From NCBI GenBank assembly GCA_900541245.1, contig UQIS01000013.1:1-49353 (forward strand): a stretch of 49,353 nt of DNA, in the 5' to 3' direction. Position 1 is the first letter of the stretch; every line of letters begins with the position of its first letter. Below the pieces are notes generated by a model. The model saw only the letters and a list, made by a program, of their open reading frames with translations. It ran no database searches and was not told where the DNA came from. This DNA comes from an uncultured Collinsella sp. GTDB lineage: Bacteria; Actinomycetota; Coriobacteriia; Coriobacteriales; Coriobacteriaceae. This document shows positions 37,270 through 46,601 of this stretch, in pieces. Position numbers and translations under genes: made by a program.

Positions 37270-38457
37270 TTAGGAACGGGTTGCGGCGAGCACCTGCGCA
37301 GCCTTTTCACGCGCCCACGCATCGATATCGTGAAGTTGCTCAAACGAATCGACCGCCTGCACATCGTGGGCATCCATGCAGGATTCCACAATGCGATCGA
37401 TATCGGTAAAGCTGCAGCCATCGCGCAGGAAGGCATCGACGGCGACCTCGTTGGCGGCATTGAGCACGCACGGCATGGTGCCACCCGTCTTGCCGGCACG
37501 CTCGGCCAGTGCCAGACAGCGGAAGGTATCCATGTCGGCAGCATCAAACGTGAGCTGCCCCAACTCGCGAAAATCGATACGAGGCGCCGGAGTATCCCAA
37601 CGCTCGGGATACGAGAACGCGAACTGGATGGGAATACGCATGTCGGAAGCACCGAGATGCGCCATCACGGAGCCGTCGGAGAACTCGACCATAGAGTGAA
37701 TCTTGGACTGACGCTGCACGACCACGTTAATGAAATCGAGGTCGCAGTTAAACAGATGCATGGCCTCAATGCGCTCCAGGCCCTTGTTCATGAGGGTGGC
37801 GGAGTCGATGGTGATCTTGGCGCCCATGGCCCACGTGGGATGTGCGAGGGCATCGGCACGCGTCACGCGGTCGAGCTCGTCGCGCGTGCGGCCAAAAAAC
37901 GGACCGCCCGAGCAGGTGAGCCAAATACAATGAGCCTCGCGTGGGTTCTCCCCCAGATAGCACTGGAAGATGGCGGAGTGCTCAGAGTCGACTGGAATAA
38001 GCTGGCCCGGTTGCGCCAACGGCATAAGCAAGACGCCACCGACGACGAGGGACTCCTTGTTGGCAAGGGCAAGGCGCTTATTTGAGGTCAAGGCCGCATG
38101 GCTCGCCTCGAGACCGGCGGCACCCACAATAGCGACGAGTACGCAGTCGACATCGTCGCGACGCGCGAGTTCGCAAACCGCCTGCGCGCCAACGCCGAGC
38201 TTCGTTCCCTCGGGCAACTCCTGCAGCACGGCGTCATCGCCATGAGCGACATCGGCCACGGCAACCGCCGAAACCGAGAACTCGCGGGCAGCGGCAACAA
38301 GCTCGGAGGTACTGGAGTTAACGGACAGCGCCGTCACCTGCAGGCGATCGGCATGCTGGCGGCACACATCGAGCGCCTGGGTGCCGATGGAGCCCGTACA
38401 ACCCAGGATGGCAACACGGAGGCGTCCATCGGGGCCATACGTCGTCTGGAATGACAT
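37270..38457 (-). CDS. dxr: 1-deoxy-D-xylulose 5-phosphate reductoisomerase
   Basis: Dxr makes MEP from DXP with NADPH, the committed step of the MEP pathway. The 395-residue product has the nucleotide-binding LRVAILGCTGSIGTQ, ALANKESLVVGG, VDSEHSAIFQCL-type substrate motif (VDSEHSAIFQCY) and GGPFFGR. Its ATG overlaps the cdsA stop by one base (TAATG), with CGGAGG 9 bases before it. Order uppS-cdsA-dxr-rseP-ispG is a widely conserved cluster. Confidence 0.97.
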   Translation of the reverse strand: MSFQTTYGPDGRLRVAILGCTGSIGTQALDVCRQHADRLQVTALSVNSSTSELVAAAREFSVSAVAVADVAHGDDAVLQELPEGTKLGVGAQAVCELARRDDVDCVLVAIVGAAGLEASHAALTSNKRLALANKESLVVGGVLLMPLAQPGQLIPVDSEHSAIFQCYLGENPREAHCIWLTCSGGPFFGRTRDELDRVTRADALAHPTWAMGAKITIDSATLMNKGLERIEAMHLFNCDLDFINVVVQRQSKIHSMVEFSDGSVMAHLGASDMRIPIQFAFSYPERWDTPAPRIDFRELGQLTFDAADMDTFRCLALAERAGKTGGTMPCVLNAANEVAVDAFLRDGCSFTDIDRIVESCMDAHDVQAVDSFEQLHDIDAWAREKAAQVLAATRS

Positions 38458-39356
38458 TACAGCACGCCTCCGATCATCAGCATCAGCTGCGCGGTGATGC
38501 AGCCGAAGATAAGCGAATCGCTACGATCGAGCATGCCGCCGTGGCCCGGGATAAGGTTGCCGGAATCTTTGACGCCCACACAGCGCTTGATGCGCGACTC
38601 GATAAGGTCGCCGATAACGCCCAGAATGGACACGACCACGCCGCACAGCAGCGCATAGGGCAGGCTGAGCTTGAAGAAATGCGTCGCCCACAGGATGAGC
38701 CAAATCAAAACCGAGCCCAGGATGCCGCCAACAAACCCCTCCCAGCTCTTTTTGGGAGAGATCTTGGGAACCATCTTATGTTTGCCGATACGGCTACCCA
38801 CGATATAGGCAAACGAATCGGAGACCCAAAGGGACGCACAAACACCCACCGAAAGCAGGGCGCCGGCAAAACCGGGCACGGCATCGCGCAGCAGCACGAT
38901 AGCCGACAGCATAAAACCGGTGTAGATGGGACCCATGAGTGTCACGGCAACATCGGATATGCGGGTACGCGGCGACCAGACATACCAAATGCCCACAGCG
39001 AGCATCAGGGCAAAAAGCAGGGCATTCAGCAGCATCGAATCGCCCAACGCCGACAGCGGAAAGAGCACGGCGGCAGCGATACCCATGCGCTCGTTAGCCA
39101 TCTTGCCATCGAGCCTTGTCATACGGAAAAACTCATAGCAGCACAGACCGCTCATGACGGAAACAAAGATGGCCGTGGGCACGATGCCCAAAACCAGGCA
39201 CAGGATAAAGACAACGGCGTAGACGATACCGGCGGCGGCACGGGTAATAAAGCCCGCCAGCCACGAACCGGTGCCGCTCTTCACTGCAGGCGTTCCCGCA
39301 GTGGCAGCTTTGCGCGCAGGCGTCTTGGGAGCAGATGCCTTGGGACGATCGGACAC
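38457..39356 (-). CDS. cdsA: phosphatidate cytidylyltransferase
   Basis: CdsA makes CDP-diacylglycerol, the precursor of phospholipids. The 299-residue product starts with a 30-residue basic, Ala/Pro-rich cytoplasmic stretch. About seven membrane segments follow, and the family signature near the C-terminus (SPKKSWEGFVGG, then DSGNLIPGHGGMLDRSDSL) is complete. It starts with GTG 7 bases after GAGGAGG, overlapping the uppS end region. Confidence 0.96.
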   Translation of the reverse strand: MSDRPKASAPKTPARKAATAGTPAVKSGTGSWLAGFITRAAAGIVYAVVFILCLVLGIVPTAIFVSVMSGLCCYEFFRMTRLDGKMANERMGIAAAVLFPLSALGDSMLLNALLFALMLAVGIWYVWSPRTRISDVAVTLMGPIYTGFMLSAIVLLRDAVPGFAGALLSVGVCASLWVSDSFAYIVGSRIGKHKMVPKISPKKSWEGFVGGILGSVLIWLILWATHFFKLSLPYALLCGVVVSILGVIGDLIESRIKRCVGVKDSGNLIPGHGGMLDRSDSLIFGCITAQLMLMIGGVL

Positions 39357-39358
39357 GA

Positions 39359-40153
39359 TTAAGCCTCCTCGGTCTTGCTCAGTCCACCAAACCTACGGTC
39401 ACGGCCCTGATAGGCCAAAATGGCGTCGACAAGGCCCCAACGATCAAAGTCGGGCCAATAGGTATCGGTGACGTAGAATTCGGAATAAGCCACCTGCCAC
39501 AGCAGATAGTTCGAAAGGCGCAGCTCACCAGAAGTGCGAATCACAAGCTCAGGATCGGGAAGGCCGGCGGTATAGAGGTGGGAAGCCACCATGTCGTCAT
39601 CAATTGCGCCAGGATCGATCTTACCGGCGGCAGCGTCGAGTGCGATCTGACGGACAGCGCGGGTAATCTCGGCACGCGCGCCGTAGTTGACGGCAAGCGC
39701 CAGCGTCATGCCGGTGTGATTGGCGCACTCGGCAAGACCGCGTTCAAAAACGTCGCGGGTCTTCTTGGGCAGCGCGGAAATGTCACCCAAAAAGACAACG
39801 CGCACGTTTTCGCGCTTCAGAAGCGGCAGCTCGTCGATAAACGTCTTGGCAAACAGGTGCATCAAGACGTTGACCTCATGCTGCGGGCGGTTCCAGTTTT
39901 CGGTAGAAAACGCATAGGCCGAAAGCACGTCGACGCCCAGACGCACGCAGGCGGTAATAATCTCACGAAGGGAGACGATACCCGCCTTGTGGCCCTCGGT
40001 GCGTGCAAGACCGCGCGATGTGGCCCAACGACCATTGCCGTCCATGATGCACGAGATATGGTGCGGAATGTTATTGAGGTCAAGGTCGGAAAAACCGACG
40101 CCCGCAGGGGCGTCGGCAAAGTACTCGACCAGTTTATGCTCGTCGTATTGCAC
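39359..40153 (-). CDS. uppS: undecaprenyl diphosphate synthase
   Basis: UppS builds the C55 lipid carrier for cell wall synthesis by cis-prenyl transfer. The 264-residue product has the catalytic IMDGNGRWATSRG (the Asp and the Arg pair) and GHKAG. The central YAFSTENWNRP and the C-terminal RTSGELRLSNYLLWQ and YSEFYVTDTYWPDF are intact. GTG start follows the frr stop by one base, with GGAG 7 bases upstream. Confidence 0.97.
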   Translation of the reverse strand: MQYDEHKLVEYFADAPAGVGFSDLDLNNIPHHISCIMDGNGRWATSRGLARTEGHKAGIVSLREIITACVRLGVDVLSAYAFSTENWNRPQHEVNVLMHLFAKTFIDELPLLKRENVRVVFLGDISALPKKTRDVFERGLAECANHTGMTLALAVNYGARAEITRAVRQIALDAAAGKIDPGAIDDDMVASHLYTAGLPDPELVIRTSGELRLSNYLLWQVAYSEFYVTDTYWPDFDRWGLVDAILAYQGRDRRFGGLSKTEEA

Positions 40154-40154
40154 C

Positions 40155-40691
40155 TTAGATCTCCATGACCTCGGCTTCTTTTTCCTTCAGAAGCTCCTCG
40201 ACCTTGGCGACATACTCATCGGTGTGCTTCTGGACCTTGGCCTGCTCGCGACGGACATCGTCCTCGGTGAGCTCCTCATCGCGCTCAAGCTTGTTGTTGA
40301 AGTCGCGACGGATGTTACGGATAGACACCTTGGCCTGCTCGGCGTACTCGCGGCACTCCTTGACGAGCTCGCGACGGCGCTCCTCGGTGGGAGCCGGGAA
40401 CGGCAGACGAACGACGGTGCCATCGGAGTTGGGGGTAATACCCAGATCGGAAGCGCCGATGGCCTTGACGATAGCGTTGATGAGTGCCTTGTCCCACGGC
40501 TCGATGAGCAGCATGTGGGCCTCGGGGGTCTTGACGGCGGCAACCTGCGTGACCGGCGTGGGAACACCGTAATAATCGACGGTGATGTCGGACAGAATGT
40601 TGGCATTGGCGCGGCCGGTACGGACCTTGGAGAAGTTATGCTTGAGGGACTCGAGCGACTTGTCCATATGGGCGGTTATGTTCTCTGCCAT
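40155..40691 (-). CDS. frr: ribosome recycling factor
   Basis: RRF splits post-termination ribosomes together with EF-G. The 178-residue product has the family motifs KVRTGRANANIL, VDYYGVPTPVTQVA and the C-terminal three-helix bundle (ELVKECREYAEQAKVSIRNI). It is slightly shorter than the usual 185. ATG follows AGGAGG by 8 bases; the site lies in the last codons of pyrH, three bases upstream of the start region. Confidence 0.97.
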   Translation of the reverse strand: MAENITAHMDKSLESLKHNFSKVRTGRANANILSDITVDYYGVPTPVTQVAAVKTPEAHMLLIEPWDKALINAIVKAIGASDLGITPNSDGTVVRLPFPAPTEERRRELVKECREYAEQAKVSIRNIRRDFNNKLERDEELTEDDVRREQAKVQKHTDEYVAKVEELLKEKEAEVMEI

Positions 40692-40693
40692 GC

Positions 40694-41416
40694 TTAATCC
40701 TCCTGATAGACGAGCGTGCCGACGGGCTCACCCGCGAGCGCGCGCTTGACGGTGTCCTCGCCATCGATGTTGAGGACCAAAATCGGCATACGGTTGTCCT
40801 GGCACAGTGCCGTAGCCGTGGAATCCATAACCTGCAGACCGCGGACGAGAACCTCGTGATAGGTAATCTTGTCAAAACGGACGGCATCGGCGCACTTGAC
40901 GGGATCCTTATCGTAGATGCCGTCAACCTTGGTGGCTTTAATCAGAATCTCGGCGCCGATCTCGCACGCACGAAGAGCCGCGGCGGTGTCGGTCGTAAAG
41001 TACGGATTACCCGAACCGGCGGCAAAAATAACGACGTTGCCCTTGGAAAGGTGGTTGATGGCGCGACGGCGAATATAGGGCTCGCAGATCTCGTTCATCT
41101 GGATAGCGCTCATAACGCGGCAGGGAACATCGTTATGCTCGAAGGCATCCTGCAGGGCGAGCGCGTTCATAACGGTTGCCAGCATGCCCATGTAGTCGGC
41201 CTGAGCACGCTCCATGCCACCGGCAGCGCCTGCCATGCCGCGGAAAATATTGCCGCCGCCGACAACGACGCCGACCTCATGGCCAGCGGCGAGCAGCTCC
41301 TTGACCTGCTTGGCAAGATGGTCGGTAACCTTGGGGTCGATGCCATATTGGCCGTCGCCCATCAGTGCTTCGCCGGAAAGCTTAAGAAGCACGCGTTTAT
41401 ATCGGATGTCGGACAA
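40694..41416 (-). CDS. pyrH: UMP kinase
   Basis: PyrH phosphorylates UMP to UDP, linking the pyr pathway product to nucleotide pools. The 240-residue product shows YKRVLLKLSGEALMG, the Gly-rich VVVGGGNIFRG and GTGNPYFTTDTAA-type motif (GSGNPYFTTDTAA). It starts with TTG 6 bases after AAAGGAGG. It is the first gene of the run pyrH-frr-uppS-cdsA-dxr-rseP-ispG-proS; the upstream gap holds the tsf terminator. Confidence 0.96.
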   Translation of the reverse strand: MSDIRYKRVLLKLSGEALMGDGQYGIDPKVTDHLAKQVKELLAAGHEVGVVVGGGNIFRGMAGAAGGMERAQADYMGMLATVMNALALQDAFEHNDVPCRVMSAIQMNEICEPYIRRRAINHLSKGNVVIFAAGSGNPYFTTDTAAALRACEIGAEILIKATKVDGIYDKDPVKCADAVRFDKITYHEVLVRGLQVMDSTATALCQDNRMPILVLNIDGEDTVKRALAGEPVGTLVYQED

Positions 41417-41475
41417 AGCGGTCCTCCTTTAATTAGACTCTCAATATGATATCAAAGGCTCTGATAAGAGCCATG

Positions 41476-41509
41476 AAAAAGCAGGCTGTGAGTAAAACCC
41501 ACAGCCTGC
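41476..41509 (-). terminator. intrinsic terminator after rpsB-tsf
   Basis: On the minus strand a perfect 10-bp stem (GCAGGCTGTG with CACAGCCTGC) is followed by five T, about 25 bases after the tsf stop. Confidence 0.88.
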
Positions 41510-41533
41510 TCATTACCAGCTACAAGAGCTTAT

Positions 41534-42403
41534 TTACTCGCCACGGACCAGACGGTCAAAGGCAACGACGGTAATGGTGTCGCCGAGCTCCTTGGAGACC
41601 TGCTCAGCGTACTTCTTGATGGTGAGGGAGCTGTCCTTGATGAACTCCTGCTCGGTGAGCACGGACTGCTTGTAGAACTTCTCCAGACGGCCGACAGCCA
41701 TCTTCTCCTGGATAGCCTCGGGCTTACCGGACTCGGCAGCCTGAGCCATGTAGATCTGCTTCTCGTGCTCGACGGTCTCGGCCGGAACCTGATCGCGGGT
41801 AGCGCAGATCGGGGCGACGGCGGCAACCTGAAGGGCAACGTCGTGAGCGAAGGTCTTGAAGGATTCAGCCTGAGCGGTCTCAGCCTTCTCGAAGGCGAAC
41901 TCGACGAGGACGCCGATCTTACCACCCATGTGGATGTAAGAAGCGAGCGCGCCGTTCTCAGCCTTGCGGGCAGCGAAGCGGGAGATCTTCATGTTCTCGC
42001 CCATGATGTGAATCATCTCGGTGAGCTCGGAGGAAACGGTCTCCTCGCCCATCGGCTTCTCGAGCAGAGCGTCGACGTCAGCAGGCTCGGTGGTAGCGAC
42101 AACCTCAGCGACCTTGGAAGCAAAGCCGGTGAACTTGGCGTTAGAGCCAACGAAGTCGGTCTCGCAGGAGAGCTCGAGCAGAGCGCCGGTCTTGCCATCC
42201 TCGGAGACGAACGCGGCGACAGCGCCCTCGTTGGTCTCACGGCCAGCCTTCTTGGCAGCCTTGGCAAGGCCGTTCTTACGCAGAACGTCGACAGCGGCGT
42301 CCATGTCGCCGTCAGCCTCGACGAGAGCCTTCTTGCACTCCATCATCGGGGAGTCGGTCATCTCGCGGAGCTGCTTGACCATAGCGGCGGTAATCTGGGC
42401 CAT
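41534..42403 (-). CDS. tsf: elongation factor Ts
   Basis: EF-Ts is the nucleotide exchange factor for EF-Tu. The 289-residue product has the N-terminal UBA-like region (QITAAMVKQLREMTDSPMME), the CKKAL segment and the signature CETDFVGSN-type motif (SCETDFVGSN). ATG at 42403 follows AAAGGA by 6 bases. It follows rpsB by 45 bases, a nearly universal operon. Confidence 0.97.
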   Translation of the reverse strand: MAQITAAMVKQLREMTDSPMMECKKALVEADGDMDAAVDVLRKNGLAKAAKKAGRETNEGAVAAFVSEDGKTGALLELSCETDFVGSNAKFTGFASKVAEVVATTEPADVDALLEKPMGEETVSSELTEMIHIMGENMKISRFAARKAENGALASYIHMGGKIGVLVEFAFEKAETAQAESFKTFAHDVALQVAAVAPICATRDQVPAETVEHEKQIYMAQAAESGKPEAIQEKMAVGRLEKFYKQSVLTEQEFIKDSSLTIKKYAEQVSKELGDTITVVAFDRLVRGE

Positions 42404-42448
42404 TGTGGTTCCTTTCAAAGAGATGAAAAAGAATTAACTAAGACTGAT

Positions 42449-43177
42449 TTACTCGGCCTTGGGCTCAGCGGCCATCTCGGCCTCGGAGACCTGCTCCTTA
42501 CCAGAGCCAGCGAGGCAGGCGTCAGCCATGAGCTCGCACATAAGGGTGACAGCGGAGATAGCGTCATCGTTGCAGGGGATGCCGTACTCGACCTCGTCGG
42601 GATCGGAGTTGGTGTCGATCAGGGCGACGACGGGGATGTTCAGGCGCTGAGCCTCCTTGATGGCGTTCTCCTCGCGCTTGGTGTCGATGACGAAGAGAGC
42701 CTGGGGCAGACCCTTCATGTCGCGGGCGCCACCGAGGTTGGTCTGGAGCTTGGTGAGCTCCTTGCCGAGAACAGCCTGCTCCTTCTTGGGCAGAACAGCC
42801 ATGCGGCCGTCCTCGACCATGGCCTCGAGCTCCTCCATGCGGTTGATGCGGGAGCGGATGGTGACGAAGTTGGTCAGCATACCGCCGAGCCAACGCTGGT
42901 TGATGTAAGGCATGTTGGCGCGCTCAGCAGCGTTCTTGACGGCCTCCTGAGCCTGCTTCTTGGTGCCGACGAACAGCACGTTGCCGCCCTTAGCGACGTT
43001 CTTGACGAAGGTATAGGCCTGGTCGGCGTCGAGGATGGTCTGCTTGAGGTCGAGGATGTAGATGCCGTTGCGCTCACCAAAGATGAACGGCTTCATCTTG
43101 GGGTTCCAGCGACGGGTCTGGTGACCGAAGTGGCAGCCGGCCTCGAGCAGGGTGCGGATATTAATCTTGGTAGCCAT
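42449..43177 (-). CDS. rpsB: 30S ribosomal protein S2
   Basis: S2 is a late-assembling 30S protein needed to bind S1. The 242-residue product starts TKINIRTLLEAGCHFGHQTR and contains the typical FVGTKKQAQ and PVVALIDTNSDP segments. ATG follows AGGAGG by 6 bases. A well-formed promoter lies at 43319-43347, leaving a leader of about 135 bases, long enough for autoregulation as known for rpsB in other bacteria. Confidence 0.98.
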   Translation of the reverse strand: MATKINIRTLLEAGCHFGHQTRRWNPKMKPFIFGERNGIYILDLKQTILDADQAYTFVKNVAKGGNVLFVGTKKQAQEAVKNAAERANMPYINQRWLGGMLTNFVTIRSRINRMEELEAMVEDGRMAVLPKKEQAVLGKELTKLQTNLGGARDMKGLPQALFVIDTKREENAIKEAQRLNIPVVALIDTNSDPDEVEYGIPCNDDAISAVTLMCELMADACLAGSGKEQVSEAEMAAEPKAE

Positions 43178-43318
43178 GTTAAACCTCCTGTGGTTTGCCT
43201 CCGCGCGGGGTCATCCTCCAAAACCAACCCGGACATGTGCTACCAAAGCCCGGGCACCACGGTATGAAGTAGCCGCGCGTGCGTGATAAAAACATGTTGC
43301 CGTGAAGCAACCCGATGA

Positions 43319-43347
43319 ATGATAGCAGGAATGCTTCTTCCTGCCAA
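43319..43347 (-). promoter_or_regulatory. promoter of rpsB-tsf
   Basis: On the minus strand: TTGGCA (43347-43342), a 17-base spacer ending in TGC, and TATCAT (43324-43319). It is the best -35/extended -10 pair seen in this window. Confidence 0.8.
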
Positions 43348-43396
43348 CCCGCAATCAAAACCACACACCTGAGTGCGGCGCGGGACGTCCCAGCCA

Positions 43397-44317
43397 CTAT
43401 TCGCCGCGGGGATGGGCTTGAGCCACGGCACGCTTGAGCCGATCGGGCGTGAGATGCGTGTAGATTTGCGTCGTGGACAGGCTCGCATGACCCAGCAGCT
43501 CTTGAACCGAGCGCAGGTCCGCACCGCCCTCAAGCAAGTCGGTCGCAAAGGTATGGCGCATCGCATGCGGGGTGATGTCGGCCGGAATGCCGGCGAGCGT
43601 CGCCAGCGTATGGAACCGCCGCCGGAGCATGGCGGCGCTCATGCGATTGCCACGCGCCGATATAAGCAGCGGATGCGGCCCAGTAGCGAGGTCGCGGCGC
43701 TTTGCCTGAGCGAGCAACTCCGGCCTCCCCTCCTCAATATAGAGACGCGTCACATCGAGCGCACGACGATACAGAGGGACGATACGCTCCTTGCTCCCCT
43801 TGCCCCAAAGTCGCAGCGTTCGCTCGGACCATGAGATGGATTCCACATTGAGCGCCGCAAGCTCTGAGATGCGGGCACCCGAGGCATAGAGCAACTCGAG
43901 CATCGCCGCATCGCGCAGTCCCGCAGGCGTCGATGTATCAGGCGTCTTGAGCAGCGCCTCGATCTGCAGGGTCGTAAGGACGCCCGGCAGGTCACGCGGC
44001 AGCTTGGGCGATGCGATCGCCGAGACCGCATCGCCCTCGACAATCCCCTCAGCAGCCATCCAGCGATAGAGCGACCGAATAGCCGACAAATGTGCCGCAA
44101 GGGTGCGAGGCGCCAACTGGTCGCGCGAAAGCTCGGCCAAATACGCGCGGACGGTACGCACGTCGGCCATACGCGCATCGACACCTGTACGCTCGCACCA
44201 GGCAGCGAAGCGCTCCAGCCTCGAGCCATAGGCCGTCACCGTGTTGGGAGAAAGTCCCTCGACGCGTGCGATATAGGCGATAAACGAGTCGACGGTGTCG
44301 TACAGGTCAAAGGCTAT
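43397..44317 (-). CDS. xerC: tyrosine recombinase XerC/XerD family
   Basis: Xer recombinases resolve chromosome dimers at dif. The catalytic domain is complete: Arg in GARISEL, then HAMRHTFAT, LLGHASLSTT and the nucleophile in QIYTHL. From the first canonical start (GTG 44239) the protein is 280 residues and lacks the first N-terminal helix. In frame upstream, DTVDSFIAYIARVEGLSPNT is a clear core-binding-domain start, but no ATG, GTG or TTG precedes it for more than 30 codons. ATA at 44317 lies 9 bases after GGAGG and overlaps the trmFO stop (ATAG); I use it, giving 306 residues. The choice between XerC and XerD is uncertain. Confidence 0.8.
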   Translation of the reverse strand: MAFDLYDTVDSFIAYIARVEGLSPNTVTAYGSRLERFAAWCERTGVDARMADVRTVRAYLAELSRDQLAPRTLAAHLSAIRSLYRWMAAEGIVEGDAVSAIASPKLPRDLPGVLTTLQIEALLKTPDTSTPAGLRDAAMLELLYASGARISELAALNVESISWSERTLRLWGKGSKERIVPLYRRALDVTRLYIEEGRPELLAQAKRRDLATGPHPLLISARGNRMSAAMLRRRFHTLATLAGIPADITPHAMRHTFATDLLEGGADLRSVQELLGHASLSTTQIYTHLTPDRLKRAVAQAHPRGE

Positions 44318-45651
44318 GACCGGTCGCCTCCAAACAAGTCGGAACGCGTGGCCAAGTAGGCATCGAGGGCCTCGAGCGCACGGTCCGCATAGGCCTGGTA
44401 GCGGTCGCGCTTGCTGCGGCGCTTACCATCCTCGAGTGGCGGCACCAGGCCAAAGTTGACATGCATGGGCTGATAGCCCACGGTGGCAGGATCGGTCGCA
44501 TAGCCCACGAGCGCACCCAGGGCGCCCACACGCGGCAACTCGACGCCCGCGGCACCGATAGCCTCGGCATAAGTGTTAAGCGCCGCGAGCAGACCTGTCG
44601 CCACGGCTTCCATGTACCCCTCGGTGCCGGTGATCTGACCGGCCAGGCGCACACCGGTACCGGGCACGGCAAAGGTGCCATCGAGCACATGCGGGGCGTC
44701 GACAAAGGTATTGCGGTGCATGACACCGTAGCGGAAGAACTCAGCGTTCTCCAGGCCCGGCACCATATGGAAGACGCGCTTCTGCTCGCCAAAGGTCAAG
44801 TTGGTCTGGAAGCCCACCAGGTTATAGGCGGTCTTCTCCTTGTTCTCGGCACGCAGCTGAATCGCCGCCCAGGGGCGACGTCCGGTACGCGGGTCGGTAA
44901 GGCCGACGGGCTTCATGGCGCCAAAGCGAATGGCGTCCTTGCCGGTGCGCGCAACTTCCTCGGCAGGCTGGCAGGCCTGGAACAGATCGCCGCCCTCAAA
45001 GTCTTTGAGCACCACGCGGTCGGCCGTGGTAAGCGCCTCGATAAAGGCCTCGTACTCCTCCTTGTTGAGCGGAGCGTTGAGATAGTCGCCGCTCCCCTGC
45101 TCCTCGTAGCGCGACTGCGAGAACAGCACGTCCATATCGAGCGTGGAGGCATCGACGATCGGCGCCGCGGCATCGAAGAACGCAAGGGCGTCGCCACCGA
45201 CGAGCTTCATGACCTCTTCGCTCAGCGCCGGCGAGCACAAGGGGCCGGCGGCAATGACCACGTGACCCTCGGGAATCTGCGTGACCTCGCCGTGAATGAT
45301 CTCGATATTGGGACGGGCGGCAACCTCGGCCTCGACAAGCTCGGAAAACTTGACGCGGTCGACCGCCAAGGCACCACCGGCGGGAACAGCGGCGCGATGG
45401 GCGCAATCGAGCAGGACTGAACCCATGCGCTCAAGCTCGGCCTTCAGCAAACCAGCCGCAGAATCCGGACGGGTCGACTTAAACGAATTGGAGCAGACGA
45501 GCTCTGCCAGGTGATCGGTATGGTGGGCCGGGGAGCTCACCTGGGGGCGCATCTCGCACAGCTTTACGGCAAACCCGCGGTCTGCCAGCTGGATCGCGCA
45601 CTCCGAACCCGCCAGACCGCCACCGATAACCGTCACCTGATCGAACTGCAT
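44314..45651 (-). CDS. trmFO: folate-dependent tRNA m5U54 methyltransferase TrmFO
   Basis: TrmFO uses methylenetetrahydrofolate and FADH2 to methylate U54 in the T-loop of tRNA. The 445-residue product has the FAD motif VIGGGLAGSECA at the N-terminus, the family segment LVCSNSFKS and the C-terminal GYMEAVATGLLAA and PMHVNFGL motifs. ATG at 45651 follows GAAAGGTG by 7 bases. It lies between dprA and xerC, a common Gram-positive order. Confidence 0.96.
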   Translation of the reverse strand: MQFDQVTVIGGGLAGSECAIQLADRGFAVKLCEMRPQVSSPAHHTDHLAELVCSNSFKSTRPDSAAGLLKAELERMGSVLLDCAHRAAVPAGGALAVDRVKFSELVEAEVAARPNIEIIHGEVTQIPEGHVVIAAGPLCSPALSEEVMKLVGGDALAFFDAAAPIVDASTLDMDVLFSQSRYEEQGSGDYLNAPLNKEEYEAFIEALTTADRVVLKDFEGGDLFQACQPAEEVARTGKDAIRFGAMKPVGLTDPRTGRRPWAAIQLRAENKEKTAYNLVGFQTNLTFGEQKRVFHMVPGLENAEFFRYGVMHRNTFVDAPHVLDGTFAVPGTGVRLAGQITGTEGYMEAVATGLLAALNTYAEAIGAAGVELPRVGALGALVGYATDPATVGYQPMHVNFGLVPPLEDGKRRSKRDRYQAYADRALEALDAYLATRSDLFGGDRS

Positions 45652-45665
45652 CTGCAAACACCTTT

Positions 45666-46601
45666 CTAATTGACACGTTTTCCATTGTGACCGAAGGGCG
45701 TCTGGGCGTGAAGGGCAAACTTGGAGGGCGCATACCTTCCATCCATCATGCGCTCGATAAGGCCCTCGAGTTCAAGCGAACCCAAGAGTTTGAGTACGCC
45801 GACAGCATCGAGTGAGACGAGCGCCGCGATGTCGTCGACCTTGAGCGGAGAGGCGATGAGCGCATGCATCACGGTCTGCTGTGTTGGATTCAGGTCGGCA
45901 ATGCCGGGAGCATCGGGGCGCGAGTAGCGCAGGGTGCCGTATATGCGAGAGATAGCCATCTCGATGGACTCCTCGTCGACAATGCAGCAGGCACCGTTCG
46001 CAATGAGGTAATTCGTGCCACGCGACTCGGGCGATAGGATCGACCCCGGCACGGCAAGAAGTTCGCGCCCCAAATCCATAGCAGCCTCAGCTGTAGAAAA
46101 CGTCCCGGAAGGCATACCCGCCTCGGATACAAAGAGGGCTTGCGACAGGGCCGCGATCACGCGATTGCGGCGCGGAAAGGCAAACTTGCGCGGACCCATG
46201 CCCCACGGAGAGATCGACACGACCGCGCCGCCCGTATCGAGCGTGCGCGTAATAAGCCCCGCGCTCGAACGCGGGTAGACCACGTCGGCGCCCGTCCCCA
46301 GCACCACGACGTGTTTGCCGCCGGCGTTGACCGCAGCCCAACCCGAGGCCTGGTCACAACCAACCGCGCCGCCCGAAACTACCGTCACTCCCGCCTCGAC
46401 CGCAACCTTTGCCGCAAGCTCTGCCACGGCAAGACCATACGGCGAGGCCTTGCGCGCGCCGATGATGGAGAGCGCGGGTGTCGAAAGCACCTCGGGATTG
46501 CCGCGCACATAAAGCGTCTGGGGTACATCAGAAAGCTCCAAAACGGTCTCGGGATACAACGCATCACCTGGATGCAGCTCAAAGGTCCCCTCGGCCATCA
46601 T
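45666..46601 (-). CDS. dprA: DNA processing protein DprA
   Basis: DprA binds incoming single-stranded DNA after uptake and loads RecA. The 311-residue product has the Rossmann-like DprA core (SIIGARKASPYGLAVAELAA, VSGGAVGCDQ, VLGTGADVVYP, FPRRNRVIAALS). A C-terminal winged-helix region follows (about 235-295). The usual N-terminal SAM-like domain is absent or very short. ATG at 46601 follows AAGGAGGG by 4 bases and overlaps the comM stop. It belongs to the yraN-comM-dprA unit with the competence boxes. Confidence 0.94.
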   Translation of the reverse strand: MMAEGTFELHPGDALYPETVLELSDVPQTLYVRGNPEVLSTPALSIIGARKASPYGLAVAELAAKVAVEAGVTVVSGGAVGCDQASGWAAVNAGGKHVVVLGTGADVVYPRSSAGLITRTLDTGGAVVSISPWGMGPRKFAFPRRNRVIAALSQALFVSEAGMPSGTFSTAEAAMDLGRELLAVPGSILSPESRGTNYLIANGACCIVDEESIEMAISRIYGTLRYSRPDAPGIADLNPTQQTVMHALIASPLKVDDIAALVSLDAVGVLKLLGSLELEGLIERMMDGRYAPSKFALHAQTPFGHNGKRVN

